Shown: piece by piece, positions 1 to 10,291 of the stretch | Layout: the number at the start of each line of letters is the position of its first letter | Numbering within the stretch: position 1 is the first letter of the stretch | Source: Trichosphaerium sp. ATCC 40318 | Lineage: Eukaryota; Discosea; Flabellinia; Trichosidae | Reading direction: 5' to 3' | NCBI GenBank assembly: GCA_038496445.1 | Contig: JALMLS010000551.1 | Coordinates: forward strand, 1 to 22,725 | Length of the DNA: 22,725 nucleotides | The notes under the pieces: generated by a model | What the model was told of the DNA's origin: nothing | Seen by the model: only the letters and a program-made list of their open reading frames with translations | Database searches by the model: none | Translations under genes and position numbers: made by a program

Positions 1-352
1 GTGTATCTTTTAAGGCGAGAGAACAGCAGATGTTGTTCAGCGCAAGTTCAATTGCACTCAAGTAAATGCACAAAAGTGTTTGAGTGTATGCGGAGCATAC
101 CATGGAGAACCATAATTGAGATTCTACGCAGCACTCCAACGTCGGTAGAAGTTTTCTCATTTTTTTCAGATTCACACTTACACCTGTTGTGGATGGTTTT
201 GAGATTCTCAAGAAACCATTTGATAGTTGGAGACTATAAGCTGTCTATTATTATCAATCAAAAACTTGTATTGACATAGAATGGACGTGAAATAGTGTAC
301 TTAATATTAAGTCTATTTTTATTACTTTTTGAATCCGTTGCATACAAATATT
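1..352. other. Left-edge region, no confident gene
   Basis: Both strands are open for most of the first 279 bases: a plus-strand frame ending at 279 and an overlapping minus-strand frame. Neither translation resembles a family I know, and neither is bounded by a clear splice site. It could be the last exon of a gene entering from the left, or the 3' flank of the DUF4139 gene whose stop lies at 353-355. I cannot decide between these. Confidence 0.3.
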
Positions 353-3150
353 TTAGCTATTGGCTTCGTAGATGGTTGAGCCTTTTGGGAACTCAATAAG
401 GTAATGACTCTTTACAACCTTTTTCTTTCCAGGCTTGATTGTAAAATTCCACTCAATATTACCCATTTCAGTTTGCTTGACATTAGCATTGTCTTCCTAC
501 ACAAAAAAGTCAGTCATATGAAAGATTACTTGATTGAGTCTCGTCTGTATGCTGTTGTGTTAAAATCTCGTTGCCATCTTGAGGCAAGCCTCATTGGTTA
601 TGCAACGCGTCAAAAAACACAAAGGCAAAACAATGTTAACGCTCAAAAGGAAAATTGTTGACGTACATCAAACTTTGGCTCGATGCATTTGACCTTTATT
701 TTGGATATAGTTGTTTGAGGTAATGCAGCATATATGAATACTTTATAAGGCTTATCCTTTAAATTCTTAACAATAAACTCATTGGCAACTTCCTAAAAAA
801 CGTCCATCAGAAATCAAGGAAAAAAAAACAACCAATGAACATCAAAAATGGGTCGTGCGTACTTTTTGATTGACCTTTCCTATCCATGAACCAGAAGTAC
901 CTTTCTTATCATCAATTTTGTTAAGCTCAACTTTAATTTCATCATCTGCACCAAGGAATACTGTAAATTTCTCTCCTGGACTCACTTGCTTAAAATTAGA
1001 TTTTGATACCAAGTTATTATCCATAAACACCCTGTTTAAAAAAACGATGTCAGCACACAGTGAACAACATCGAAATAACAAAATACCTATAAGGTCCAGG
1101 TAATATAATGTAATCTCCTTTATGAGTCATATCAGCACGCAAATAAGCTTTTTGTTCAAGCTAAAGTTAAAGGTTAGTACAAACTCAAACATCAAAAAAA
1201 AAAAAGACAAAAAAACAACTTACCATCGGAACTGTGGTGTATACAAACTTCGCCTCGAATACCATTATACCAACAGTCACCTTTAAGAAATATGTAAGGG
1301 TCTAACGGCTTTCTCTAAGGGGTACCTTGTGTTTTCTTTCTCCACTCTTCTCGTATGGAATTGTGGCTTCACGAGGAATTTCAAAGGTTGTTGATGTTGA
1401 TCCTTTTGTAGCAACAGTTTCAGCAACAGCTAAATTTGTAGGGATGTCAGCTCCATCGTCACATTCATCGACATCCGATAGCGCATAGGCCGCTGAAGGC
1501 GCAGCATTGTACATTGCTGTTTGCGTCATTGCCAAATTCATCACAGGATTTGTCATGCTGCTGTTTCTGGCGGATGTGTGTCGATATTGTGATGGGTTAC
1601 GAAGTGACAAATATTTAGCTGGTAGATCTGGTGGTTTTCCTCCAGCAGATGGCTCCGCAGTAGACAAGAAAATACGACTCTGTAAAAAATATGAGCACAT
1701 TTTTGATTAAAAGGTCTAAGAACAACAAAGAAAGATTTAGTTTAAGTCGTACATCTGTCCAGTCTTCTTTTGTCTTATTAGAGATCATGCCAAAGTATTG
1801 AATTTGTAGTTCAGCAGAATCAGTGTTAAGACGTAAATTATATTCGGCATCCCACGAAGCACCAGAAACAAGATATTGAAGAGGTAACGAAACCTATTTT
1901 TGAAAAAAATAAATAAACCGACATCTTTTTCACAAGTAAATATATGCAAACCTTTGTGTCTTCATGAACTTGAAGAGTAATATGCACTTCTCTTTGAACT
2001 TGTTTTGCTTTTCCTTTGTTCTTCTCCAAGTGATCTATCTCACCAGCAACACCTAATGGAAAAAATGAACAAACAATTGTTTGCTCAGAGCATAGAAACA
2101 TACGTGCGAGTTCTTTCTTATTTTCTGCTTCCTTTACATCTAGGGACGCTAGTCTATCTTGATAGAACGTCAAGAACTTCCCAACAGACTCAAAGTTTGC
2201 GTTAGACATCATAGCCATGACATCCTCTCCTTTTGATGGGTTTCTAACTGCTTCAGCCCATCCATCAATCCACCCTCGTTCAGTCTAATTTGAAAGAAAA
2301 AAATTAGTTTGTCACGTGATAATTTTTTGATTTTATGATTTAAAGCATACGTACTTTAAGACGTGCTGCTGCCCGTTGTAATGACTTTTTCTCCTTTGCC
2401 AATAGCCTTAAGGCTTTGCTAACACAAAATCAATAAAAAAAATCCAAGTACAATCGCAGTTGGCTAACTGACTTTGAGAACGTTTAAAGCTTTTTTTCTA
2501 GCTTTCTTTTTTTCGTTTCCGTTTTTTTTTTATTTGGAGGACAATGAATCAATTATAACGTACTGCGTTTCGTCCTCATCTTGTTTGCTCTCGTCGAAAG
2601 CCTTTTCTTTTGCAGATAAGGCTACTTTATTGAAAGTAACCTAAAGATAAAGTTAATTCTTCGTTTTTCTCGTCTAAAAGTACCTCAAGGAGTGTAGCAT
2701 TGCCTTGACCGCCTTTTGCGCGTGCTGTATCCTGCAGAAAAGGCGGTTAATAACATTTTGGTTTTGAAGAGAAAAAATTTCAGGCCGAAAACCGGTTTTT
2801 TGTCATAGTTACGTACGGGATCTATTGTATCTGGAAAGCCGTAAACGATGATTTTATTTTTGCCTAGCGATGTTTGAGCTTTTGTGTTTTCAAATAATAA
2901 CCGTACCAGCTCTTAACGCAATATCTATTGGCCTTGTCACTTCAGCTCGGTCTTTAAAGACGGTAACCTTGTTGTAACAGTTAATTATACTTTAACGTCA
3001 GTTACAGCCAAAACCACATACTTGAGCGAATGGAAGGTCTTTTAGCGCTAACCGCGTTTCTATCTCTTCATCATCAAATAAAAGTTTGCTATTGCTCTCT
3101 TGCGGGCTTTCGTCCTGTTGTATATCTTCCTCCTTTCCTTTATCCGACAT
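353..3150 (-). CDS. DUF4139 / mucoidy-inhibitor-A-like (F37C4.5 family) protein, about ten introns
   Basis: The spliced product starts with an acidic N-terminus (MSDKGKEEDIQQ). It then shows the family's N-terminal signature VTVFKDRAEVTRPIDIALR (DUF4140 part), a middle alpha-helical, lysine-rich coiled-coil stretch (exons around 1960-2420), and the C-terminal DUF4139 domain. In that domain the exon at 1755-1890 reads VSLPLQYLVSGASWDAEY, followed by a YFGMISNKTKEDWTDV segment. The exon around 1310-1690 ends in TFEIPREATIP, and 842-1030 carries SPGEKFTVFLGADDEIKVE. All are typical of this family. The last exon ends IYEANS and stops at 353-355. Introns are about 40-90 nt, many with GTACG donors, for example the one starting at 2343 on the minus strand. 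The start ATG is at 3148-3150. The protein looks complete and is probably cytosolic. The biochemical function of the family is not established, so I assign none. No frameshift was seen in the exons I traced. Confidence 0.85.
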
Positions 3151-3409
3151 TGCGACTATTGAAACTGACAATTATGTATCACGAAGCCTTCCTTAACAAA
3201 CTAAATGTACACTTAAAATCAATCATCGGCTAACTTGTATTTACAACCTAGCCTTTCAACTTTCATCAACAAACGCTAAATATGTTCTCAAGGCGACCGA
3301 GGAGATGCCAAGCCAATAAAAACCAAAAAACTTTTACACAAAATACTACATCTACTTCATTGTTGTTCACTATACAAACGCCAATTAGCGTCACATTACA
3401 TTTTAATTT

Positions 3410-5969
3410 TTAAATAGGAGCCATTGTAGCATTAACAGGAATGATAAGAGTTGCAGGGAATTGTTGTGCTGCATCTAGGAAAGCATACCTAAACGTAGCA
3501 AAGTCAGAAATAAAGTCATTCAGAATAAAAACACTTTTTTGTTTCAAATGTTTTATCTAACGTACCAAATAGCTGAATGGTACAAAATAATTGTCAAAGC
3601 AAGAGCTCCATTTGTAGTAACAATAGCAACAACTAGAGCAATGTATATTTTTTCTGTAAGGAGTCGTCTAAAAATCTTTGTCAAATCAGTGTAGATTTGA
3701 GGTCGAGTTATCCTAAAAATACACGATTGAGTGTGACAGTCCTACAAGTACTTTTCGTCTTCTCTAAAAGATACGTACTTTACAAATAATGCAGCTACAG
3801 CTGTTGTGACTATACTGACAAATACACTTCCAATAGTAAAGTAGATACTGTTCACGAATTGATCTGAAGTCATCTCAAATTCGTTATAAGGAAAGAATTT
3901 CTTATTTAAACCAAAGCGCAAGATAGGCACATTTATGAGATAAAACAATGAAGCCTATAAATTTGATTAACATAGTAGTCTCCAAAGGGGAAATTATAAA
4001 TGTTTTAGTGGTACCATGACTGAGCTGAGAAGTTTCCAAAGCAAGAAGCGAGCCTTAAGAGAAATAACTTTTAGAAAAAAAATCATCATTCACTAATTTC
4101 TTTGTACCTGTCTTCTTAAATACCCTGGATGGTTATTACTATGACCTCTATCCTCTGGGTCATTTTTATAAATAATTTTAGCTTCTACTGGGCAACATTG
4201 ATATCTACAAGTGAAGAGTCTCTTCAGCCATGCTTTGATCCAAACACTAATTTGTTAAAGATAAGTTTTCTTTAAGTTTCGTTTTTAGCTTAAACTAACC
4301 GGAAGTGCATCCATAAGTCTGTAAAGAAGAAGACATTGGCAATATCACCAAAGAAAGATCTTGCAAATAGTGCAATAAGAACTGATGGATCTGTAATAGA
4401 AGGGAAAGCCAATACTGTAAACTAATTGAAAGTGAGAAATATAAAGACACTTAGATTTTCGAAAAACAAATAACGTACTACATCCTCCATATTGTTGATA
4501 ATGAAACCAGAAAGCAGTTGAGCTGTCTCAATTGGAAACGGATCCGTAAAAGACAATATAGCCTTACGGAAGAAGAAAGCAAATGCGAAAGAAACAACCA
4601 AAGGCAAGACTGATTGACCGACTGGACCCAATAATCTAAACCCAAAAATGTACAACACCAGTACAATGTAGAAACTTCCAATAATAGCAACTACTTTGAG
4701 ATACTGGAAAAAAAACGGCTTGAATTTATCTAAATTATCAGCGCCCAACGCTTTTAAATGAGCCTTCTCAACGATAAAAATACCTGTAACGAAGTGTAAG
4801 TAGAGGTAATAAAGCATTGATGAAACAAAAAAAAAAACAAAAAAAAACAACTTTCTTAACCCTTTGCTACTTAGCTATCCTTTGAATAAAACTTGCTCAT
4901 ATAATTTACAACGAAGGTATTATATGTAAGAAAGCATAGGACGCGTTGGCTTTTAATAAAAAAGCAGGAATGATTAATTATTGACGCACCAACAAAAGTT
5001 GCAATATAAGCTACACTATACGCTACAAATCCATTGAGATCATAACGTCCTGCCAAAGGCCACGTGACATTAGCAAGAATAAGCTCTAATACAAAAACAA
5101 CAAGAACTACTTTCCAATTTGATATAAAAGGTCTTTGTACACCCATAGTTGCTAGAAAAATAGCAATATTTAGATAAGACGCAGCAGCATACCTATGGTA
5201 AACAATTAAATCAAAAAAGGTGATATCACGGAACAAAATAAATATGAGATACAAACACTACGGAGTCTCTCACACAGTGCTGAAAGTCGTTTAATGGCAT
5301 CTTGGCACGTGACGTACCCAACAGGGATGGTTATAAAAGCTACAACCCAGTATTCGCCAATATTCTTAGAGTGGGGGTTACCAAGAGGTATAACAGCGAA
5401 CAAAACAGCAATAAATATTGCTGGCGTTAAAACGGCTAAAATCCAAAACCCTGGATTTACTCTATCTATTCTAATGACGGAGTGAGCTTTTGATTGCAGT
5501 GGTATTGATTCGTTTTTTTTCCGCAAGTCTGAAAAATAATTGTTAAAAGGTTTTTACCGTAGTTTATGGGCGAGAGTAGGTTTGTCAGCCTTATAAGCGT
5601 ATCGTTTATCCTTTAAGATCGCATTTTGTTTGTCATCAATTTGATGCGCGTTTTGATCGTAGTCTTCGCTCCCAGATGATTCCTCACCTTGATCATAGTC
5701 GAATTTGTCTGGTATGACCTTTTTTTTCAAGTCTTTTTTTGCTTTTGCTTTTTTACGCCGTTTTTGCGCTATATTATTGTGTACTTCGGCTGTAGTAGTT
5801 TCTTTAGGTTGATCGTCGTTTTCTCCGCTTTTGTTAGTCTTGCGTTTGCGTGGGTTTGCGCCATCTTGAGTCTATCGTTGGTAAGCGTGCTGTATGTACA
5901 AAAAAAATGTACCTTCGATGGAGATCTCGTCTCAGAGCTGCTAATGGAAGACGTACTTGAAGACGACAT
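3410..5969 (-). CDS. Uncharacterised multi-pass membrane protein, multi-exon
   Basis: I do not recognise the family. The N-terminal part (about 120 residues) is soluble and charged: a serine-rich start (MSSSSTSSISSSE), a lysine/arginine-rich stretch (QKRRKKAKAKKDLKKK), then an acidic segment. A first membrane helix follows at about 5400-5470 (NPGFWILAVLTPAIFIAVLF). Further hydrophobic segments occur in successive exons near 5290-5400, 5040-5200 (WKVVLVVFVLELILANVTWP), 4980-5050, 4560-4720 (three segments), 3770-3860 and 3590-3650, giving about 9-11 helices. A loop at about 4110-4200 has the cysteine pair YQCCPVEAK. The last exon ends NATMAPI with the stop at 3410-3412. Start ATG at 5967-5969. 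Joining exons 1-3 in frame needs an intron ending TAG at about 5885 and one ending at about 5477 (CATTAG). The exon chain is my reconstruction and single boundaries could be off. It could be a transporter or a receptor; nothing seen decides which. Confidence 0.65.
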
Positions 5970-6392
5970 AATTACGCGTGGTGGCGTTACAAAAAGAAAG
6001 AAAAACCAACTGAATTGACTTTTTCAAGAACGACTGCAAATTACCATTTTCGATCTACACTAACGCATACCGGATGGAACATGCTACTATCGTACATTTG
6101 ACTGTCGAACTGCTAAAGAGATGTAGGCTAAAAGATTTATGCTCAAGTTTTGAGTTTTTAGATGGTTAAACAATCAAAACAATCACGTGTCACAATTAAT
6201 GTTTTAGCTATCATGAGCCATCTGTTACAATGAGATTTTTTCCTTGTCAGTAAATTATAAGCAATCAAAAATAGTCACAGCAGAGAAAGAACATAATCAC
6301 TTCAACAATTGGTAGGTCATTGAGGAGCCTTAACAAAGCAAAAACAAACAACTGTACTTTATTAAACGAACTAGAAAAGCGATACAATGGTC
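5970..6392. other. Intergenic, upstream of the membrane-protein gene
   Basis: This AT-rich spacer lies between the start of the membrane-protein gene and the stop of the coiled-coil gene, both on the minus strand. It holds one CACGTG site at 6184-6189. I see no ORF, RNA gene or repeat in it. Confidence 0.5.
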
Positions 6393-6833
6393 TCAATCTT
6401 CTGGGTCGCTATCAATTTCATCAAGTATTTCGTGAAAATCCCTGATTTCGCCTTCAGCGTTGTACGCTGTTGCCATGTCACCTGAACAAACAGCCTTGTA
6501 AACTGCACGAGCATTTAGAGCGATGTGTCGTTCTATAACTAATTCGTCTAGCTCTTGCATCGACCTCAGTATCCTCGCAATAATTTTGGAAGTATTGTTA
6601 AGGTGGGGGCAGTTACCTTTTGTACGTTCAAGTTCTTCTACTGCTATTCTAACCTGTTCTTTTAACTTAGCAAGTTCTGCCTGTTCTTCGTCATACTTTT
6701 CCTGCTGTTCCTTCGCCGATTGTTTGGCCACCTCAAGTTGTTCACTAACAGTTTTGTATTGATTTTTTAAATAGTCTAATCGACGCTTATTTTCTGAAAC
6801 AGGAGTGTTTTTAGGAGGTGTTGTTGGGTCCAT
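6393..6833 (-). CDS. Small coiled-coil protein, intronless
   Basis: A 146-residue open frame with an ATG start at 6831-6833 and its stop at 6393. Residues about 15-75 are a strong coiled-coil candidate: dense in K, E, Q and A with heptad-spaced hydrophobics (from RRLDYLKNQYKTVSEQLEVA onward). A short PHLNNTSKIIARILRSM linker follows, then a helical C-terminal part ending in an acidic tail (EILDEIDSDPED). No catalytic motif, signal peptide or membrane segment is visible. It is unusual here in having no intron. It sits at the edge of the accessory region, next to the palindrome repeats at about 6900 and 7030. A scaffold or tethering subunit is possible but is inference only. I do not recognise the family. 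Confidence 0.7.
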   Translation of the reverse strand: MDPTTPPKNTPVSENKRRLDYLKNQYKTVSEQLEVAKQSAKEQQEKYDEEQAELAKLKEQVRIAVEELERTKGNCPHLNNTSKIIARILRSMQELDELVIERHIALNARAVYKAVCSGDMATAYNAEGEIRDFHEILDEIDSDPED

Positions 6834-6892
6834 TCTATATTGTGAAATAATAGATTCATATACATGCTTAAGTAAGTAACGCCATTAACTGC

Positions 6893-7080
6893 AAGAAGTT
6901 GTCTGTGTCACACAGTGACATGTTCAAGTATAAAACATGAGAAGAAGATGTCTCAATAAGAGGTTTACATGCGAAGATATCTAATAAACTACATGAGCTA
7001 TTTGAAACTCCGTTAGTTGCACAAGTTATCTGTGTCACACAGTGACATGTCCAAGTATAAAAAACCGAGAAGATATGTCT
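6893..7080. repeat. Two direct copies (about 60 bp) of a palindrome plus TATAAA unit
   Basis: Two similar segments, about 6893-6955 and 7018-7080, lie about 127 bp apart. Each contains the perfect dyad TGTCAC-ACA-GTGACA (6906-6920 and 7033-7047), then CAAGTATAAAA, then GAGAAGA and ATGTCT. A shorter relative (GTGACACAGTGACATAAGTCC) occurs at about 13455-13475, on the far side of the transposon. A dyad followed about 10 bp later by a TATAAA-like box would suit a plus-strand promoter, but no strong gene follows. It could equally be a repeat family or transposon remnant. Confidence 0.55.
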
Positions 7081-7180
7081 AATACGATGTATTAATGACA
7101 GTCGAGATAGTGTTGTATCCTTTTATGTCAATGGTGAAACAAAATTGTCATAATGTATGGAAAGCCTTTGCTATTCTGAA

Positions 7181-7395
7181 ATGATGAAGAGACAAGTGAG
7201 CGTGAAGTTGGTTGTAAAAAAAAGACTTCAAGAACAGCAACAAATAGGAGAAGAGGTACAACGCCATAAATACCTTGAATACCCTAAAATAATATTACAA
7301 AGGTACCAGAGAAGCTTAAACCAGTAAAAGATAGACGTTATTTGATCCAACATTCGTTGATAAGGATGAACGCAGATTTATACGCATGCACGTGA
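7181..7395 (+). CDS. Possible small two-exon gene or gene remnant
   Basis: Exon 1 runs from the ATG at 7181 to 7255 (a basic, helical peptide rich in K, Q and E). The GTACA donor at 7256 and the AG at 7302 bound a 47-nt intron of the size usual in this window. Exon 2 (7303-7395) stays in phase and ends RMNADLYACT before TGA. The total is 55 residues. The in-phase splice and the sensible composition are the only support. There is no recognised domain, and no upstream exon was found. It may be a remnant of a larger gene disrupted in this accessory region, or chance. Confidence 0.25.
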
Positions 7396-8003
7396 TCGAA
7401 CTGCTAGTCCGAAGCAGTTTTTAGAAGTTTACCGTTGATTCACACTTTCTACATGCTGGATAACCCAACCAGACTATAAAACAAACACCAACAGATAAAA
7501 CGTTAGAAAATAAAAGTGGTTGACATTTCCTTTTGAAAACGATTTGGAAGAGAGTTGAAAGCTCAACTAGGGCTTGCCCGTGGATGGTTTTTTGTTTTAA
7601 AACAAGAATAGTTAGAAGGTTTGATATTGTGTATCTCTGACTACCTCTATAGAAACTGTAAAATAGTATTTTTACAAACACAATCAAAACCGGCAACATA
7701 CAACATACGTGCTTGGAACTCATGGTTCTTCTGAATGGATTAAGCGCGTACAACAGAGGAGCAAAAGCTAAACAAATAAAGGAGAAGACGAGAAGATGTT
7801 TTATGCCCTCGAGTTTTGCAGGTGGAATGGATACGGAGTTAAAAGTTGGAGGCGAATCAAGTATTGAAATACTTCATGATATCATTGTGTTGCTAATATA
7901 GTTCAGTTAATAAATTTTATATTGATCAGCGTCTTGTTAAGGTGCTAGCGTCTTACCAGTGTACTATACATGCAGTAGGTGACATGTGCGGTTTTTTACA
8001 CAT
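7396..8003. other. Accessory spacer left of the truncated tRNA
   Basis: Overlapping weak open frames occur on both strands: a minus frame at 7421-7753 with hydrophobic stretches and a plus frame at 7713-7901. Neither has a recognisable domain or a convincing splice context, so I do not call a gene. The right boundary is the breakpoint of the inverted tRNA repeat. Confidence 0.35.
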
Positions 8004-8056
8004 ACCCGCAATCCCCAGATCCGAAGACTGGTGCCATACCATTAGGCCACGAAGAC
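8004..8056 (-). pseudogene. Truncated tRNA-Arg(TCG) copy, broken in the T-arm
   Basis: It is identical to the first 53 bases of the tRNA at 13707-13778: acceptor 5' strand, D-arm, anticodon arm with the CTTCGGA loop, and variable region. It ends inside the 5' strand of the T-arm. The T-loop, B-box and acceptor 3' strand are missing and replaced by unrelated sequence, so it cannot fold into a tRNA. Confidence 0.9.
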
Positions 8057-8107
8057 TTTAACGTTGTGAAGAAAGTTGGAGTGTACTGAACTGATCTGTT
8101 GTGATAT
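8004..8107 (-). repeat. Left arm of a perfect 104-bp inverted repeat
   Basis: The reverse complement of these bases is identical over all 104 positions to 13656-13759. It comprises about 51 bp of tRNA 5' flank and the first 53 bases of the tRNA. Identity stops abruptly at both ends (g versus a outside the flank end; a versus t inside the T-arm). Confidence 0.9.
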
Positions 8108-9366
8108 CTGTTTTCACAAACACTTTAGAATGTTCAAGGATGCTGAATCAAGGCTTTGGCAATACTTGTTGAACAGTTATGTATCTAGGAGACGGTTACA
8201 AGATACAAAATGCCACTAGTGAAAATACATACTGAGTGCTATTGATGTTTGGCTGCTATTGTAAGCACATACACATAACATGGCAAATTTAACAATCGTT
8301 GTCTATCTTGATTCCTAAAAGCGGACTAAGCCAGTCATCTGTTGCATTTGTATTTGCTAGCATGATTGTATATGCGCTTGCAACTTCTCACACAGTAGCT
8401 CTCATAGATACCGTTACAAAGTTGATCGAACCCTGATGATGAAAGGTGTCACGCAATCGTTTACAGGTTTGAGAACATTAAATCGATAAGAAATATCCAC
8501 AAGGTAAATAAGCGATTATCTCTGTTGGTACATCTAGCAGCTACCAACTTAATACTAAAGAGTGGAACAAAAAGTAAGCCAAGCGTGTGGCCCAAATGAC
8601 TTTTTGTTTTGGATATTTCTTCGTTGTTTAATCCCCTGCTGTTGTTAGTGTTGCGCAGTTTGCAACACCGTGTCTTCAATAGTACCTTATATATAGTGTT
8701 GCTGTTAAAACGTTTAGTGGTCATAATAGGTTTGGAGGTTGATGCACATAGAACGTGGAATAAAGTTGATAAGCCGACGCATTTGACAAAAAAGTTGTTA
8801 AGGCCAAGCCATAAGAAAACAATCACTAACAACTCCTACCAACGCTTCGCTTCTTTCCTAGATAGTGCTTACACTCATTGATAGTGCCAACGCCGAACCA
8901 CCACTGTGCCTAGCATTATTGCCGATAATTCAGGTCTGACAGATGCTTGAGTCATTTTTACAAGCTTGTAAATATGCTTATCCGTTAACGGATTATGTAG
9001 CTCAGGTAAGACTAGATACTTATTGTAGAAAAGGTGGAAACATAACTTCTGCTGCGAGTTTTAGATTGACACCGAAGACACTGAAAGAGTCTTTGATTGT
9101 GTAAGTTCTGGCAAAGGTTAAGTGAGCGTAGAAAACTCACAAGAAATTTTTTTTGTAAATGCGAGAAAGGTAAACACTAGTAGCTAGGACATAAATCTTC
9201 GTGGGCGTCTTATTTCGTAATAAAGACCATATTCGTAACTATTGGGCGCACCTAACGTAACTATACGTTAAAATGATACAAGGTACCAATTTACGCCTTA
9301 GGTGCTATTTTAAAACGCTACCCGCGTATTTCGAGCGTTTGGAAAAAATGTTGGTCCGAATAAGAA
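8108..9366. other. Spacer between the truncated tRNA and the transposon
   Basis: No gene can be supported. Two antisense open frames overlap at about 8461-8881 (123 residues minus, 90 residues plus); neither resembles a known family. The rest is AT-rich with short frames only. It is the left part of the segment enclosed by the tRNA inverted repeat. Confidence 0.4.
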
Positions 9367-9375
9367 CTATATATT
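9367..9375. repeat. Target-site duplication (left), CTATATATT
   Basis: Nine bases immediately outside the left terminal inverted repeat, identical to 13364-13372 immediately outside the right one. Nine bases is the usual duplication length for Mutator-like elements. Confidence 0.9.
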
Positions 9376-9434
9376 GGAGGGACAGAAAAATCCCTGGAAA
9401 ATAACGAAAAATCCACACCCTGGGATTTTTCGTT
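9376..9434 (+). repeat. Left terminal inverted repeat of the MULE
   Basis: Its inner half is itself a perfect 12-bp hairpin: AACGAAAAATCC at 9403-9414 pairs with GGATTTTTCGTT at 9423-9434 around an 8-nt loop. Confidence 0.9.
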
Positions 9435-10291
9435 AATTGCTTGTAGTTTTGTCGGCAGTTAACTGTACTGTAATTAGTCCACGCAAGTCTGAAATGCGCT
9501 ATTATTCCATTGTTTTGAGCGTATTATCAAGCGCTGCTGTAATATATAGTTATTAACGGTAGCGTACATTTAACTCCCAATGGTAGTTGGCCGTAATTTT
9601 GTTTAACGAGTAACGTACACGTTTTTATGTAAATTACGAGCATCAAAGGGGAATATTGGGAATATCACAAATTATGTTGTTAAAAAAGAGGCAAGCTAAA
9701 AATGACAATTTGTCATATTTTTCAAACTCAATTTTTTTTTTTTTAAATGCCTACGCTATCTCTGTGCGTAGAAAACGCCTCTGACCATAGTTTTAAAAAA
9801 AAACTGGTTTTTCCAAATTTTTTTTTGTTTGGTTTTGTCGCTTGGTCTTTGCTTGGCCTAAAATATGTTAAGAACATGTTCTAGACCTTCTTTGTTTCCC
9901 CGCCTTTTTGCTGTTTTCCCAATTTTTTTTTTTGACAGGTGCGGCACTGTGCCTCTTACCAAACAGGAAAGAGTACGCAATTCATATTTACATTACATAC
10001 CGAGAGCTTTGGCAGTTGTTTAAGAATTTGGGGTTGGCACAAAAATCGCTTTTCTTGAAATACAAAGTTCCGCTTATTAGCACGCATTTTTAGTGTATTG
10101 TACTCTCCTAGATTTAAGACTTGACACTAACACAAAAACTACCTTTTTTTGTTTGGTCCTTTTTCCGTGTTTAAACATGATTGCATGTGTAACACTTTTA
10201 CTGTTGATACCCCCAACTTAAATTGTATGGTATGCTGTTACATGTTTGGCACGTCAAGTTTGTTTGAGACAAAAAAACAAATTATTTCATT
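9435..10291. other. Non-coding 3' part of the MULE
   Basis: AT-rich sequence with long T and A runs between the left terminal repeat and the transposase stop. Plus-strand open frames at 9908-10093 and 10149-10397 are short, have no recognised domain, and the second overlaps the transposase's last exon. I do not call them genes. Confidence 0.5.

Noticed and set aside
5689-6018. Plus-strand frame rich in F, V and C resembling a membrane peptide
   Set aside because: Antisense to the lysine-rich N-terminal exons of the membrane-protein gene; its composition is the expected complement of AAA/AAG codons.
8004-8107. tRNA-derived SINE as an explanation for the truncated tRNA
   Set aside because: A SINE would begin at the tRNA 5' end and carry an internal B-box and a 3' tail. 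This copy includes 5' flank, lacks the B-box and ends at the T-arm.
8461-8881. Antisense pair of open frames (123 and 90 residues)
   Set aside because: No recognisable domain on either strand, no supporting splice structure, and location in the non-genic spacer.
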